The notes: a model not told the origin generated them from the sequence alone. A DNA stretch of 64,000 nt from Rhizobium mongolense subsp. loessense (GCF_900099775.1 NZ_FMTM01000003.1:395097-459096); one strand, 5' to 3'; shown: positions 1 through 8,826, numbered from the stretch's first letter. Program-made: numbers and translations.

Positions 1-309
1 GCCAGGACGCCGAAGGATGTGCTCGGCCTATCGCTGTCGCAGCTCAGCCCCGAGATCCGCAAGACTTTCGGCATTGCGGAAAGTGTGGACGGCGTCGTGG
101 TGACGGAGGTGGCGCCCGGCTCGGCGGCCGCCGAAAAGGGCCTGAAGGCCGGCGACGTGATTGTCGAGGTCGCCCAGGAATTCATGAAGTCGCCGGATGC
201 CGTGGCTGCGAAGGTGCAGTCGTTGAAGCAGGAAGGCCGCCGTAACGCGCAGCTGATGATCGCCTCGGCAAATGGCGATCTGCGGTTCATCGCAGTACCA
301 ATGGAATAA
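1..309 (+). CDS. Do-like (DegP/MucD) serine protease, C-terminal fragment
   Basis: The reading frame is open from the first base, so this is the 3' end of a gene starting outside the window. The visible 102 residues form a PDZ domain: an LGLSLSQLSPEIRKTFGI opening, then the VVVTEVAPGSAAAEKGLKAGDVIVEV carboxylate-binding core split around residues 35-56, and a short tail with no further domain. This matches the last PDZ domain of periplasmic DegP/HtrA quality-control proteases, which bind and degrade misfolded envelope proteins. The catalytic trypsin-like domain is not in view, so activity cannot be judged. The rhizobial context (serB and miaA next door) fits a Do-like protease gene. Confidence 0.85.
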   Translation, partial: ARTPKDVLGLSLSQLSPEIRKTFGIAESVDGVVVTEVAPGSAAAEKGLKAGDVIVEVAQEFMKSPDAVAAKVQSLKQEGRRNAQLMIASANGDLRFIAVPME

Positions 310-406
310 CAAATCCTTTCAGGAACTGCTGAACCGCTCCGCGCTGGTGTCTGCGACGACAACAGCACGACATTCTCCTGTCTCTGTCGCGCATGGGCAA
401 CCGGTG

Positions 407-973
407 TCAGCCGATCTTTCGTTCCCACTGCTGACGGCTGATCGCATAGAGCACGTGGCGTTTCAGATGCGGATGCGTGTCGGGAACGCGGGGATGATCG
501 AAATCGCGGTCAGGATCGTGATGCAGGCCAAGTCGGCGCATGACGGCGGTGGAACGATGATTGTCCGCTACCGCGAAAGAGACGATTTCGGGAGGATCGA
601 ACTGGGTGAAACCATGGCGAAGTGACGCTTGTCCCGCTTCCGTCACGTATCCCTTGCCCCAATGCCGTTTCGCAAGACGCCAGCCGATTTCGATGGTGCC
701 TGCCGGGAGGAACGGTTCGAGTTCGGGCTTCCAGAGGCCGCAAAAGCCGATCGGCTCATCGGTCTCCCTAAGTGCCATGGCATAGAAACCAAGCCCCGCC
801 TTGGCGATGGCATCGCGGATACTATCCAGCATCGAATCTGCTTCGGCGCGGTCGCGGCGAAAGGCGAAGAATTCCATCACTTCAGGATCGGAATTGATCT
901 CGTGGAAAAGCGGCCGGTCCGCATCTGTCCAATTGCGCAAAAGCAGGCGGTTCGTCGTCGCGATCACTGTCAT
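407..973 (-). CDS. GNAT-family N-acetyltransferase (RimJ/RimL-like)
   Basis: A 188-residue protein of the size and layout of RimJ/RimL-type acetyltransferases, which move acetyl from acetyl-CoA to an amine. It opens with TTNRLLLRNWTDADRPLF, typical of the family, has the beta4/acetyl-CoA loop around residues 100-112 (WRLAKRHWGKGYVTEA, the expected Q/R-x-x-G-x-G/A region in variant form) and ends with the usual AVMRRLGL segment. The start codon overlaps the end of serB by 4 bases (ATGA), so it is probably translated from the serB transcript. The acceptor substrate is unknown. Confidence 0.85.
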   Translation of the reverse strand: MTVIATTNRLLLRNWTDADRPLFHEINSDPEVMEFFAFRRDRAEADSMLDSIRDAIAKAGLGFYAMALRETDEPIGFCGLWKPELEPFLPAGTIEIGWRLAKRHWGKGYVTEAGQASLRHGFTQFDPPEIVSFAVADNHRSTAVMRRLGLHHDPDRDFDHPRVPDTHPHLKRHVLYAISRQQWERKIG

Positions 974-1860
974 GGGCTCACAAAATCCGTCTTTCGGTAG
1001 CCCTGGATATAAAGCAGTGCGGTCAGATCGCCGTAGTTGATGCGCATTTTCGCTTCGGCGGCGACGGTGGGCTTGGCGTGCAGGGCGACGCCGGAGCCGG
1101 CGAGGTGGATCATGCCGAGATCGTTTGCGCCGTCGCCGACGGCGATTGCGTCTTCGGTGGAGATACCAAGTCTTGCGGAGATTTCGTTGAGTGCATCCAC
1201 CTTCGCCTGCTTGCCGAGGATCGGCTCGGCAACGAAGCCGGAGAGCAAGGCTCCCTCTTCAAGAAGAATGTTGGCGCGGTTTTCGTCGAAGCCGAGAGTT
1301 GCGGCGATCCGGCTGGTGAAGACGGTGAAGCCGCCGGAGACGAGGGCGGTATAATAGCCCTTCGATTTCATCGTGGCGATCAATTCCGGACCGCCGGGCG
1401 TCAGCGTGATGCGCTTGGCGATAACCTCATCGATGACTGAAACCGGCAGGCCCTTCAGGAGTGCAACGCGTTCGCGCAGTGCGGGTTCGAAAGCGATTTC
1501 GCCGTTCATAGCGCGGGCGGTGATCGCGGCGACCTTGTCCTTGAGGCCGACTTCGGCGGCAAGCTCGTCAATGCACTCCTGTCCGATCATCGTCGAATCC
1601 ATGTCGGCGATCAGCAGTTTCTTGCGGCGCGTTTCGGCCTCCTGGACAACCAGATCGATCGGTGCGCTGGCGATGGCCGCGAGGATATTGGCCTCCGCCG
1701 CTTGCGTATCGGTGCCGTCGCGAAGGGCGATATCGCAGGCGATGCCGTCTGCCAGCCAGTAGAGCCCCGATGCCTTCACGGTTTCGGCGGCCTGTTCGGC
1801 GAGATTCGGCGTGAGAACGGGATTTGACGGATTGGCAACAAGCGTGGCAACGAGAGCCAT
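970..1860 (-). CDS. serB: Phosphoserine phosphatase
   Basis: A 296-residue HAD-superfamily enzyme catalysing the last step of serine synthesis, phosphoserine to serine. The nucleophile motif DMDST lies at residues 86-90, followed by MIGQECIDELA, which binds substrate. SGGFTVF supplies motif II and GDGANDLGMI the metal-binding motif. The N-terminal 80 residues are the extra regulatory-type domain common in long SerB proteins. Its ATG directly abuts the ATG of the divergent miaA with no base between, so its promoter must lie inside miaA. The acetyltransferase gene downstream overlaps by 4 bases. Confidence 0.95.
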   Translation of the reverse strand: MALVATLVANPSNPVLTPNLAEQAAETVKASGLYWLADGIACDIALRDGTDTQAAEANILAAIASAPIDLVVQEAETRRKKLLIADMDSTMIGQECIDELAAEVGLKDKVAAITARAMNGEIAFEPALRERVALLKGLPVSVIDEVIAKRITLTPGGPELIATMKSKGYYTALVSGGFTVFTSRIAATLGFDENRANILLEEGALLSGFVAEPILGKQAKVDALNEISARLGISTEDAIAVGDGANDLGMIHLAGSGVALHAKPTVAAEAKMRINYGDLTALLYIQGYRKTDFVSP

Positions 1861-2763
1861 ATGGAAAACCTTCTAAGCGCAACAAGTGCGATCCTGATAA
1901 CCGGGCCGACCGCCAGCGGCAAGTCCGCGCTTGCCGTGGAACTGGCGAAACGCCACGGCGGCGCTGTCATCAACGCCGACAGCATGCAGGTCTACGGCAC
2001 GCTGCGCGTCCTTACGGCGCGGCCGTCCGAGGCGGAGATGCAGGGTGTGCCACATCATCTGTACGGCCATGTGCCGGCAAGCGCTGCCTATTCGACGGGG
2101 ACCTGGCTGCGCGATGTCACGGCATTGCTGCCCAATCTGCGTGCCAAGGGACAGTTGCCAGTGTTTGTCGGAGGGACGGGGCTTTATTTCAAGGCGCTGA
2201 CGGGCGGCCTGTCGGATATGCCGGCGATACCGGAAGACATCCGCAACCGGCTACGGGCGCGCCTGCTGGATGACGGCGCCGAAGCGCTGTATGCCGAACT
2301 TGCCAAGCTCGACCGAGCCGCTGCCGGCAGGCTCAGCATCCAGGACGGGCAACGCATCGTGCGTGCCTTGGAGGTGGTGGAAGCAACGGGGCAATCGATC
2401 CTGCGCTTCCAAGGGCAGGCGGGGCCGGTGATCGTCGATCCGGCGAGGGCGGAAAAGATCATCGTCCTGCCGGAACGCGCCGTGCTCCACCAGCGCATCA
2501 ACAGGCGCTTCGAGAAAATGCTGGAGCAGGGTGCGGAAGATGAGGTCAAGTCGCTGCTGGCACTGGACCTTTCATCGGAAATGCCGGCAATGAAGGCGAT
2601 CGGCGTTTCGCAGATTGCAGCCATGCTGAAGGGCGAGATGACGCGCAGCGAAGTGATCGAGAAGGGTGCTGCTGCGACACGGCAATACGCCAAGCGTCAG
2701 ATGACCTGGTTTCGCAATCAGATGGACGAAAGCTGGAAGCGCCTGACGTCGCCGCAGCCGTGA
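1861..2763 (+). CDS. miaA: tRNA dimethylallyltransferase
   Basis: A 300-residue MiaA, which transfers a dimethylallyl group to A37 of tRNAs reading UNN codons. The P-loop GPTASGKS is at residues 15-22, followed by INADSMQVY (D40 is the catalytic base region) and the GGTGLYFKAL motif near residue 105. The C-terminal KRQMTWFRNQ segment is also typical. Length is standard. The ATG sits back-to-back with the serB start, leaving no intergenic promoter or Shine-Dalgarno space outside serB, so its expression signals overlap serB coding sequence. Confidence 0.95.
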   Translation: MENLLSATSAILITGPTASGKSALAVELAKRHGGAVINADSMQVYGTLRVLTARPSEAEMQGVPHHLYGHVPASAAYSTGTWLRDVTALLPNLRAKGQLPVFVGGTGLYFKALTGGLSDMPAIPEDIRNRLRARLLDDGAEALYAELAKLDRAAAGRLSIQDGQRIVRALEVVEATGQSILRFQGQAGPVIVDPARAEKIIVLPERAVLHQRINRRFEKMLEQGAEDEVKSLLALDLSSEMPAMKAIGVSQIAAMLKGEMTRSEVIEKGAAATRQYAKRQMTWFRNQMDESWKRLTSPQP

Positions 2764-2829
2764 TCAGCGCGTAAGCTTCTGTCAGTCGTTATCATTATTG
2801 CGAATGCAAACCATCGGCCAGGAGATGTC

Positions 2830-3090
2830 ATGAACAATTTTCTCGCAAAGACGCTTGCTTCCATCAATGCCCTGATTGCAATCGTCATTCTGGCCTTCTT
2901 CACACTGTCCGGCGCAACCGCCGCCGCGGCTCAAGCCGGGTCCGGAATGTTCGTGATCGGAGCGATTTTCGGCGCGATCGCCGGCATCGTGGTTGCCGCC
3001 CTGGTCTGCGGAACGATCGCCTTTCTGACGCTGATAGAGCGCCACCTGAGTGTCATTGCCTCTGCGGCCAGGCAATCTCAGGGGCAATGA
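2830..3090 (+). CDS. Small hypothetical membrane protein, 86 aa
   Basis: The start has an appropriate AGGAGA ribosome-binding site 7 bases upstream. The protein has two hydrophobic segments, about residues 13-34 (INALIAIVILAFFTLSGATA) and 41-68, the second rich in Gly/Ala/Ile, and a short hydrophilic tail. I do not recognise a family. It lies downstream of miaA and runs convergently into the HerA-like gene (3-base gap). Rhizobial genomes commonly carry a short two-helix protein of this kind, but no function can be assigned. Confidence 0.7.
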   Translation: MNNFLAKTLASINALIAIVILAFFTLSGATAAAAQAGSGMFVIGAIFGAIAGIVVAALVCGTIAFLTLIERHLSVIASAARQSQGQ

Positions 3091-3093
3091 GCC

Positions 3094-5130
3094 TCAATCC
3101 TTGTTATGGAGGCTCCTGAGCGGCTTCTTGAGAATGCTCTCGCGGAGCGACATGCCGGGTTCGCGATGCGGGCTGGCAGCCGGGTCTTGAGAGAACACCG
3201 GCCGCTGGGACGTTGTTTCCTCGCGGCGCATCTCTCGCCGGAGAGCTTCCAGGCGGCTGTCCAAAGATGTCTGGGGCGGTGCGGTTTGCGGCTCGCGCGG
3301 CGCATGGCTGCGCGGCAGCATGTCCGGCCTGTAGGAATCGGTCGGCGCCAGCGGCGGCGCAGAGAAGGATGCCGGATAGGGAGCATCCTCCGACGGCTCT
3401 TCGTCGTCGAACAGCATGTCGCTCTGCGCGGCACTGTAGCTTTGCTGGAAAGACGAAATATCCGGCCCGCCGCTGACGGCGCGCATGCGCGTCACGATCT
3501 TGCGCAGATCGACCGTATCAGGATCCTCGTCGGAATGCTTGGCGGTCGCCCCGTTCGCCTTCGGCAGCAGATGCTGCTCGACGCGCGAAAAGCGCATGCG
3601 CATCGGGACGCTGATCGCCTCGCCGAAGGCGATCGCTTCACCGTTGCCGATCGAGGAAATGAAGCTCGTCGTGGAGATCGACGAATTCGGGATTGCCGAG
3701 CGGATGATGTCCTGGTCGCGATCGTTGGCAAGGCGCATGGCAAACAGCGTTGAGCACTGTGAGAGGATCGTCTGATCGAGTTCGCCCGGGCGCTGCGTGA
3801 TGATGCCGAGCGAGACGCCGTATTTGCGCCCTTCCTTGGCGATGCGGGCGATGGCCTGGCGCGTCGGGATGAAGCCGAGGTTCGGATCGGCCGGAACATA
3901 GCGGTGCGCTTCTTCGCAGACGACGAGCATATGCACGGCGCCGTCGCTCCAGAGCCCGATTTCGAAGGCCATGCGGCACAGGACGGAGGCGACCGAATTC
4001 ACCACTTCCGACGGGATACCGGAAAGCTGGAACGTGCAGATCGGCCGGTCGTCGCCGGGAATGCGGAATATCTGCGCCACGGTGTCCATGATCGTGTCGC
4101 TGATCGTGTTGTTGGAGAACATGAAATGGTAGCGCGGATCGTTGATCGCCGCGATGATGCGCATCTTCAATGAGCGCAGGAAGGGCTTCTCGGCGCGGCC
4201 TTCGAGACGGCCGATGCGCTCGTCGATAAGCGCCAGCAGGTCGGCCATGCGGTAGGGGACCGGCGTATCTGCGGTGATCGAACTCTTCTCGGTGGTGCGC
4301 CGGACGAGCGAATTGTCGCTGCCGCGAAAGGCGCGCTTGGCGTCCGGCATGATGTCGCGAAGCATGTCGAGTTCTTCGGGCACTGGCGCGCGGCCGCGGA
4401 AGACGACTTCTGCGAATTCTTCAAGCCGCATCAGCCAGAAGGGCAGGTCGAGCGTGTCGGTATCAATGACGATCGAATGCTTCGGGAAAGCGGCTGCGAA
4501 CTCGTTGTGCGGATCGAGGATCAGGACGCGCAACTTCGGATCGGCTTTGATCGCCTTGTGCAAAAGCAGCGATACGGCCGTGGATTTGCCGACGCCCGTG
4601 GAACCGACGATCGCGAAATGCTTGGAAAGCATCGAGGGGATGTGGATCGCCGCATCGATGCTTTCGTCCTGGGTGAGGTTGCCGATGACCGCAGTCGTCC
4701 CGGTGCCTGCGTCGTAGATGCGCATCAGATCGGCGGCGCGGATGCGGTGCGCAATGGCGCCGAGATGGGGATAGCGTGAAATGCCGGTGGAGAACTCCTC
4801 GCGGCCGTCTTCCTCGACGCGGACTTCGCCGAGCAGTTCGGTCTCGATCCTGAAATAGTTGTCCTCGCCCTCGCCCCAGGCATGCGTGCCGGTGTTCATG
4901 GCGTAAACGAGGGCGACGACGCGGTTCCGGCCGACGCTGATCGAAATCAGGCGGCCGACGGACCAGAGTTCGGTGAGATCGGTGCCGCCGGCCTCTGCGA
5001 CGGCGGCGATAGTCGCGCGTGAGCCGCTGCACGCGACGACGCGGCCGAGGAAGCGATTCCCGGGGGTTAAATTGTCGCGGCGATCCTGCTCGCTGGCATT
5101 GCCTGACGTTTGCAAGTCGTTGTTGAGCAA
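3094..5130 (-). CDS. HerA-like ATP-binding protein (DUF87)
   Basis: A 678-residue hexameric-helicase-type ATPase. An N-terminal barrel-like region (about 25-110) resembles the HAS-barrel. Walker A GSTGVGKS is at 176-183 and the LILDPHNEF motif follows at about 203. Walker B is LVVCEEAHR near residue 406, and a TQRPGELDQTILSQCSTLFAMRL segment (arginine-finger region) is also recognisable. The last 130 residues are Pro/Ser/Glu-rich and probably disordered. HerA proteins translocate DNA and often pair with a NurA nuclease; no NurA, SIR2 or other effector lies beside it here, so I see no reason to call it defensive. It is divergent from ilvB. Confidence 0.85.
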   Translation of the reverse strand: MLNNDLQTSGNASEQDRRDNLTPGNRFLGRVVACSGSRATIAAVAEAGGTDLTELWSVGRLISISVGRNRVVALVYAMNTGTHAWGEGEDNYFRIETELLGEVRVEEDGREEFSTGISRYPHLGAIAHRIRAADLMRIYDAGTGTTAVIGNLTQDESIDAAIHIPSMLSKHFAIVGSTGVGKSTAVSLLLHKAIKADPKLRVLILDPHNEFAAAFPKHSIVIDTDTLDLPFWLMRLEEFAEVVFRGRAPVPEELDMLRDIMPDAKRAFRGSDNSLVRRTTEKSSITADTPVPYRMADLLALIDERIGRLEGRAEKPFLRSLKMRIIAAINDPRYHFMFSNNTISDTIMDTVAQIFRIPGDDRPICTFQLSGIPSEVVNSVASVLCRMAFEIGLWSDGAVHMLVVCEEAHRYVPADPNLGFIPTRQAIARIAKEGRKYGVSLGIITQRPGELDQTILSQCSTLFAMRLANDRDQDIIRSAIPNSSISTTSFISSIGNGEAIAFGEAISVPMRMRFSRVEQHLLPKANGATAKHSDEDPDTVDLRKIVTRMRAVSGGPDISSFQQSYSAAQSDMLFDDEEPSEDAPYPASFSAPPLAPTDSYRPDMLPRSHAPREPQTAPPQTSLDSRLEALRREMRREETTSQRPVFSQDPAASPHREPGMSLRESILKKPLRSLHNKD

Positions 5131-5262
5131 CGGCCTACTCCCTGCGTTAGCAGGCGATCATATGACTTATCCTTTAACAAAACCCTTCGGGCCTCTTGTT
5201 TTTTAACGCGATAACCGGCGCTACATCTTTTAGCGCCCGCCGATTTTTTATTTCGGGGAGCG

Positions 5263-5291
5263 TTGACGCTGTGAAATTTTCTGTCTATCAA
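5263..5291 (+). promoter_or_regulatory. Sigma-70-type promoter of the ilvBH leader
   Basis: TTGACG at 5263-5268 and TATCAA at 5286-5291 are separated by exactly 17 bases, a good vegetative promoter. Transcription should start about 7 bases downstream, at 5298-5300, essentially on the A of the leader-peptide ATG at 5300. The leader mRNA would therefore be leaderless or nearly so, as reported for the rhizobial trpE(G) attenuator. Confidence 0.6.
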
Positions 5292-5299
5292 TTGCGCCC

Positions 5300-5356
5300 A
5301 TGAAAATAGCAGCAGCTCTTATTGTGGTGGGAAAGCGCATGGGCAGGATGGTGTAA
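5300..5356 (+). CDS. ilv leader peptide (attenuator)
   Basis: An 18-codon open frame reads MKIAAALIVVGKRMGRMV. Codons 3-10 are Ile-Ala-Ala-Ala-Leu-Ile-Val-Val, so seven or eight consecutive codons read branched-chain amino acids or alanine, far above chance and exactly the products of the ilvBH pathway. It is followed by RNA hairpins and a strong terminator before ilvB. Ribosome stalling here when charged tRNAs run low would be the sensing event. No upstream Shine-Dalgarno sequence is evident, consistent with a leaderless start. Confidence 0.75.
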   Translation: MKIAAALIVVGKRMGRMV

Positions 5357-5383
5357 CCATCCGGCGACAGCCACCCATGCGCT
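5334..5383 (+). promoter_or_regulatory. Attenuator RNA stem in the ilv leader
   Basis: AGCGCATGGG (5334-5343) and CCCATGCGCT (5374-5383) are a perfect 10-base inverted repeat that begins just after the regulatory codons and encloses the leader stop codon. Nested inside, GGATGGT and ACCATCC (5346-5352/5356-5362) form a second small hairpin. A ribosome stalled on the Ile/Leu/Val codons would cover the 5' arm. I could not resolve by eye which strand acts as anti-terminator. Confidence 0.65.
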
Positions 5384-5390
5384 AGTTGAC

Positions 5391-5414
5391 AGGCTCCCTC
5401 TGGGGCCTTTTTTT
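5391..5414 (+). terminator. Rho-independent attenuator terminator upstream of ilvB
   Basis: AGGCTCC (5391-5397) pairs with GGGGCCT (5402-5408), with one G-U pair and a 4-base loop, followed by a run of T to 5414. It lies 65 bases upstream of the ilvB ATG and after the leader peptide, where an attenuation terminator is expected. Confidence 0.8.
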
Positions 5415-5478
5415 ATGCCTGAAATCCAGGCTCCGCACCGAAGACCTCAATTCCAGCAGCCAAAACGGAACAGAAAAA

Positions 5479-7272
5479 ATGACGGGCACGGACAACCAGA
5501 CACCAGACAATCGGATGACAGGAGCGGAGATCGTTCTGCGGGCGCTGAAGGACAACGGCGTCGAACATCTCTTCGGCTATCCGGGCGGTGCGGTGCTGCC
5601 GATCTATGACGAGATATTCCAGCAGGAGGAGATCAAGCATATCCTCGTCCGCCACGAGCAGGGCGCCGGCCATGCGGCCGAAGGCTATGCCCGATCGACC
5701 GGCAAGGTTGGTGTTATGCTGGTCACCTCCGGTCCGGGCGCAACCAATGCCGTCACGCCGCTGCAGGACGCGCTCATGGACTCCATTCCGCTGGTTTGCC
5801 TCACTGGCCAGGTACCGACCTCGCTCATCGGTTCCGATGCCTTCCAGGAATGCGATACCGTCGGCATCACGCGGCCCTGCACCAAGCACAACTGGCTGGT
5901 CAAGGACGTCAACGAGCTCGCTGCCATCATCCATGAAGCTTTCCGAATCGCGCAGTCCGGCCGCCCCGGCCCGGTCGTCGTCGATATTCCGAAGGACATC
6001 CAGTTCGCGACCGGCACCTATACGCCGCCGGCCGATCATGCGATCCAGAAGAGCTATCAGCCGAAACTCCAGGGCGATCTCAACCAGATTCATGCGGCAA
6101 TCGAGCTGATGGCCAGTGCGCGCCGTCCCGTCATCTATTCCGGCGGCGGCGTCGTCAATTCCGGTCCGGAAGCCTGCAAGCTGCTGCGCGAGCTAGTCGA
6201 ACTCACCGACTTCCCGATTACCTCGACGCTGATGGGGCTCGGCGCCTATCCGGCCTCCGGCAAGAACTGGCTGAAGATGCTCGGCATGCACGGTTCCTAC
6301 GAGGCCAACATGGCGATGCACGATTGCGACGTCATGGTCTGCATTGGCGCCCGTTTCGACGACCGTATTACCGGCCGCATCAATGCCTTCTCGCCGAATT
6401 CCAAGAAGATCCACATCGACATCGACCCGTCCTCGATCAACAAGAATGTTCGCGTCGACATCCCGATCCGCGGCGATGTCGCCCACGTTCTGGAAGACAT
6501 GGTCCGCCTGTGGCGTGCTCTGGCGAAGAGGCCGGAGAAGGGCCAGCTTTCCGACTGGTGGACGAATATCGCCCGCTGGCGTGCGCGCAACTCTTTCGCC
6601 TACACGAAGAGCAACGAGGTCATCATGCCGCAATATGCGCTTGAGCGGCTGTACGAATTGACAAAGGACCGCGATACCTACATCACGACCGAAGTCGGCC
6701 AGCATCAGATGTGGGCGGCGCAGTTCTTCGGTTTCGAACAGCCGAACCGCTGGATGACTTCAGGCGGCCTCGGCACGATGGGTTACGGCCTGCCGGCAGC
6801 GCTTGGCGTGCAGATCGCCCATCCTGATAGCCTCGTCATCGATATTGCCGGCGATGCTTCGATCCAGATGTGCATCCAGGAAATGTCGGCGGCGATCCAG
6901 CACGATGCGCCCATCAAGATCTTCATCATGAACAACCAGTACATGGGCATGGTGCGCCAGTGGCAGCAGTTGCTGCATGGCAACCGGCTATCCAATTCCT
7001 ATACGGAGGCGATGCCGGATTTCGTGAAGCTGGCGGAAGCCTATGGCGCCGTCGGGCTGCGCTGCGAAAAGCCGGATGATCTCGACGGTACGATCCAGGA
7101 GATGATTGACGTGAAGAAGCCGGTCATCCTCGATTGCCGCGTTGCCAATCTCGCCAACTGCTTCCCGATGATCCCATCGGGCAAGGCCCATAACGAGATG
7201 CTGCTGCCGGACGAAGCCACGGACGAAGCGGTCGCCAATGCGATCGACGCCAAGGGCCGTCAGCTCGTTTGA
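5479..7272 (+). CDS. ilvB: Acetolactate synthase, large catalytic subunit
   Basis: About 597 residues. It condenses two pyruvates to acetolactate, or pyruvate with 2-oxobutyrate, using thiamine diphosphate, FAD and Mg2+. Visible marks are the FGYPGGAVLPIYD N-terminal motif, the catalytic glutamate in LVRHEQGAGH, and the ThDP-binding stretch GDASIQM followed by MNNQYMGMVRQWQ. The frame is open upstream to 5386 but that part spans the terminator; the ATG at 5479 with an upstream GGAA fits better. A second in-frame ATG at 5515 is also possible. It is cotranscribed with ilvH and controlled by the leader peptide and attenuator upstream. Some databases name this copy ilvI. Confidence 0.95.
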   Translation: MTGTDNQTPDNRMTGAEIVLRALKDNGVEHLFGYPGGAVLPIYDEIFQQEEIKHILVRHEQGAGHAAEGYARSTGKVGVMLVTSGPGATNAVTPLQDALMDSIPLVCLTGQVPTSLIGSDAFQECDTVGITRPCTKHNWLVKDVNELAAIIHEAFRIAQSGRPGPVVVDIPKDIQFATGTYTPPADHAIQKSYQPKLQGDLNQIHAAIELMASARRPVIYSGGGVVNSGPEACKLLRELVELTDFPITSTLMGLGAYPASGKNWLKMLGMHGSYEANMAMHDCDVMVCIGARFDDRITGRINAFSPNSKKIHIDIDPSSINKNVRVDIPIRGDVAHVLEDMVRLWRALAKRPEKGQLSDWWTNIARWRARNSFAYTKSNEVIMPQYALERLYELTKDRDTYITTEVGQHQMWAAQFFGFEQPNRWMTSGGLGTMGYGLPAALGVQIAHPDSLVIDIAGDASIQMCIQEMSAAIQHDAPIKIFIMNNQYMGMVRQWQQLLHGNRLSNSYTEAMPDFVKLAEAYGAVGLRCEKPDDLDGTIQEMIDVKKPVILDCRVANLANCFPMIPSGKAHNEMLLPDEATDEAVANAIDAKGRQLV

Positions 7273-7297
7273 TACCGAAGGTGAGGAAGCCAAGACA

Positions 7298-7870
7298 ATG
7301 AACGCACATCTACAGCCGACAGGCTCGGCCTACTTCATCTCGCCGGACACCGCAGCCGCCGAGAACCATACGCTCTCGATCCTCGTCGATAACGAGCCGG
7401 GCGTCCTTGCCCGCGTCATCGGCCTGTTCTCCGGCCGGGGCTACAACATCGAAAGCCTCACGGTCTCCGAAACCGAGCATCAGGCGCATCTGTCGCGCAT
7501 TACCATCGTGACACGCGGCACGCCGCATGTGCTGGAGCAGATCAAGGCCCAGCTCGAGCGCATCGTGCCGGTGCACCGCGTCGTGGACTTGACGGTGCGC
7601 GCTCGCGAACTCGGGCAGGAGCGTCCGATCGAACGGGAAGTGGCGCTCGTCAAAGTGATCGGGACCGGCGAAACCCGGGCCGAGACGCTGCGCCTTGCCG
7701 ATGCCTTCCACGCCAAGGTGGTCGACGCGACTGTCGAGCATTTCATTCTGGAGATCACCGGCAAGTCCTCGAAAATCGATCAGTTCGTGGCGATCATGAA
7801 GCCGCTCGGCTTGATCGAAGTCTGCCGCACTGGCATTGCCGCCATGAACCGCGGTCCGCAGGGAATGTGA
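7298..7870 (+). CDS. ilvH: Acetolactate synthase, small regulatory subunit
   Basis: 190 residues with an N-terminal ACT domain (HTLSILVDNEPGVLARVIGLF, split over residues 23-43) that binds valine for feedback inhibition, and a C-terminal domain that activates the large subunit (VALVKVIGTGETRAE onward). The start is set by GGTGAGGAA about 10 bases upstream of the ATG at 7298; a longer in-frame extension into ilvB is not needed. It lies 25 bases after ilvB in the same operon. Confidence 0.95.
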   Translation: MNAHLQPTGSAYFISPDTAAAENHTLSILVDNEPGVLARVIGLFSGRGYNIESLTVSETEHQAHLSRITIVTRGTPHVLEQIKAQLERIVPVHRVVDLTVRARELGQERPIEREVALVKVIGTGETRAETLRLADAFHAKVVDATVEHFILEITGKSSKIDQFVAIMKPLGLIEVCRTGIAAMNRGPQGM

Positions 7871-7904
7871 ACCGGCGTCTGGCAGCGCGCGGCAGCCTGA
7901 AGTC

Positions 7905-8768
7905 TCAGAGCATTTCGAGCGCCGATTTGCGGGTCGGCGGCGGGAAAGCGGCGTCGAGCGCCACCCAGTCCTCGTCGCTGATATCGAGCGAGACGCAATC
8001 GCGGTTTTCAGCGGCGCGGTCGGCATTCGACGTCTTCGGAATGGCGATCACGCCGTCGCGTTCGAGAAGGAAGGCGAGGGCGATCTGAGCCGGGGTTGCC
8101 TGATTGGCCTTGGCGATACGGATGAGCTCGGGATTGTGCAGGATGCGGCCCTGTTCGATCGGCGAATAGGCCATGACCGGGACACCGTGCTCCTGGCACC
8201 AGGGCAGAAGATCATATTCGATGCCGCGGCGCGCGAGATTGTAGAGAACCTGGTTGGCAGCGACGTGCCGGCCGCCCGGAACGGCAAGCAGTTCCTCGAT
8301 GTCGCCGATATCGAAGTTCGAAACGCCCCAGGCGCCGATCTTCCCGGCGTCCTTCAGGTCCTCGAAGGCTTCGACCGTATCGGCCAGCGGATGCTCGCCC
8401 CGCCAATGCAGCAGGTAGAGGTCGATCTGGTCGATGCCGAGACGTGAAAGGCTCCGCTCGCAGGCTTCGATCGTGCCCCTGCGGCTGGCATTCCACGGAT
8501 AGACCTTGGTGACGATGAACAGGCCGTCGCGCCGGCCCTTGATGGCGCGGCCGACGATGCGCTCGGAATCGCCTTCGCCGTACATTTCGGCCGTATCGAT
8601 CAGCGTCATCCCAAGCTCTATGCCGGCTTTGAGACTTGCGATTTCGCGCTCGGCTTCCGACGCCCTTTCTCCCATGTTCCAGGTGCCCTGGCCGAGAGCG
8701 GGGACTTCGATGCCGTTCGGGAAAGTGATCGCGGGGATAGGGTCGTCTAGCATGGCCGAATCTTTCAT
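7905..8768 (-). CDS. Aldo/keto reductase
   Basis: 287 residues with a (beta/alpha)8 NADPH-dependent reductase fold. The catalytic tetrad is visible: D58 and Y63 in [15 protein letters not shown]88 in [10 protein letters not shown]121 in DLYLLHWRG. The C-terminal [13 protein letters not shown] motif binds the adenosine phosphate of NADPH. An alternative start five codons in (MLDDP) is possible. Substrate is unknown; these enzymes reduce aldehydes, ketones or keto-esters. It converges on ilvH and diverges from the LysE gene. Confidence 0.9.
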   Translation of the reverse strand: MKDSAMLDDPIPAITFPNGIEVPALGQGTWNMGERASEAEREIASLKAGIELGMTLIDTAEMYGEGDSERIVGRAIKGRRDGLFIVTKVYPWNASRRGTIEACERSLSRLGIDQIDLYLLHWRGEHPLADTVEAFEDLKDAGKIGAWGVSNFDIGDIEELLAVPGGRHVAANQVLYNLARRGIEYDLLPWCQEHGVPVMAYSPIEQGRILHNPELIRIAKANQATPAQIALAFLLERDGVIAIPKTSNADRAAENRDCVSLDISDEDWVALDAAFPPPTRKSALEML

Positions 8769-8813
8769 TTTTCTTTCAAAGATTGCGCAGACGCGTCATC
8801 TTTCAAGCAATCC

Positions 8814-8826
8814 TGTCACCATGACA
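8814..8826. promoter_or_regulatory. Palindromic operator candidate TGTCACCATGACA
   Basis: TGTCA-CCA-TGACA is a perfect 5-3-5 inverted repeat in the gap between the aldo/keto reductase and the LysE exporter. The identical 13 bases recur at 33928-33940 upstream of the aminotransferase gene, which supports a shared regulator-binding site. Confidence 0.45.

Noticed and set aside
3094..5130. HerA-like ATPase as part of a defence system
   Set aside because: No NurA, SIR2, DUF4297 or other effector gene is adjacent; neighbours are a small membrane protein and ilvB. Treated as a housekeeping-type ATPase of unknown role.
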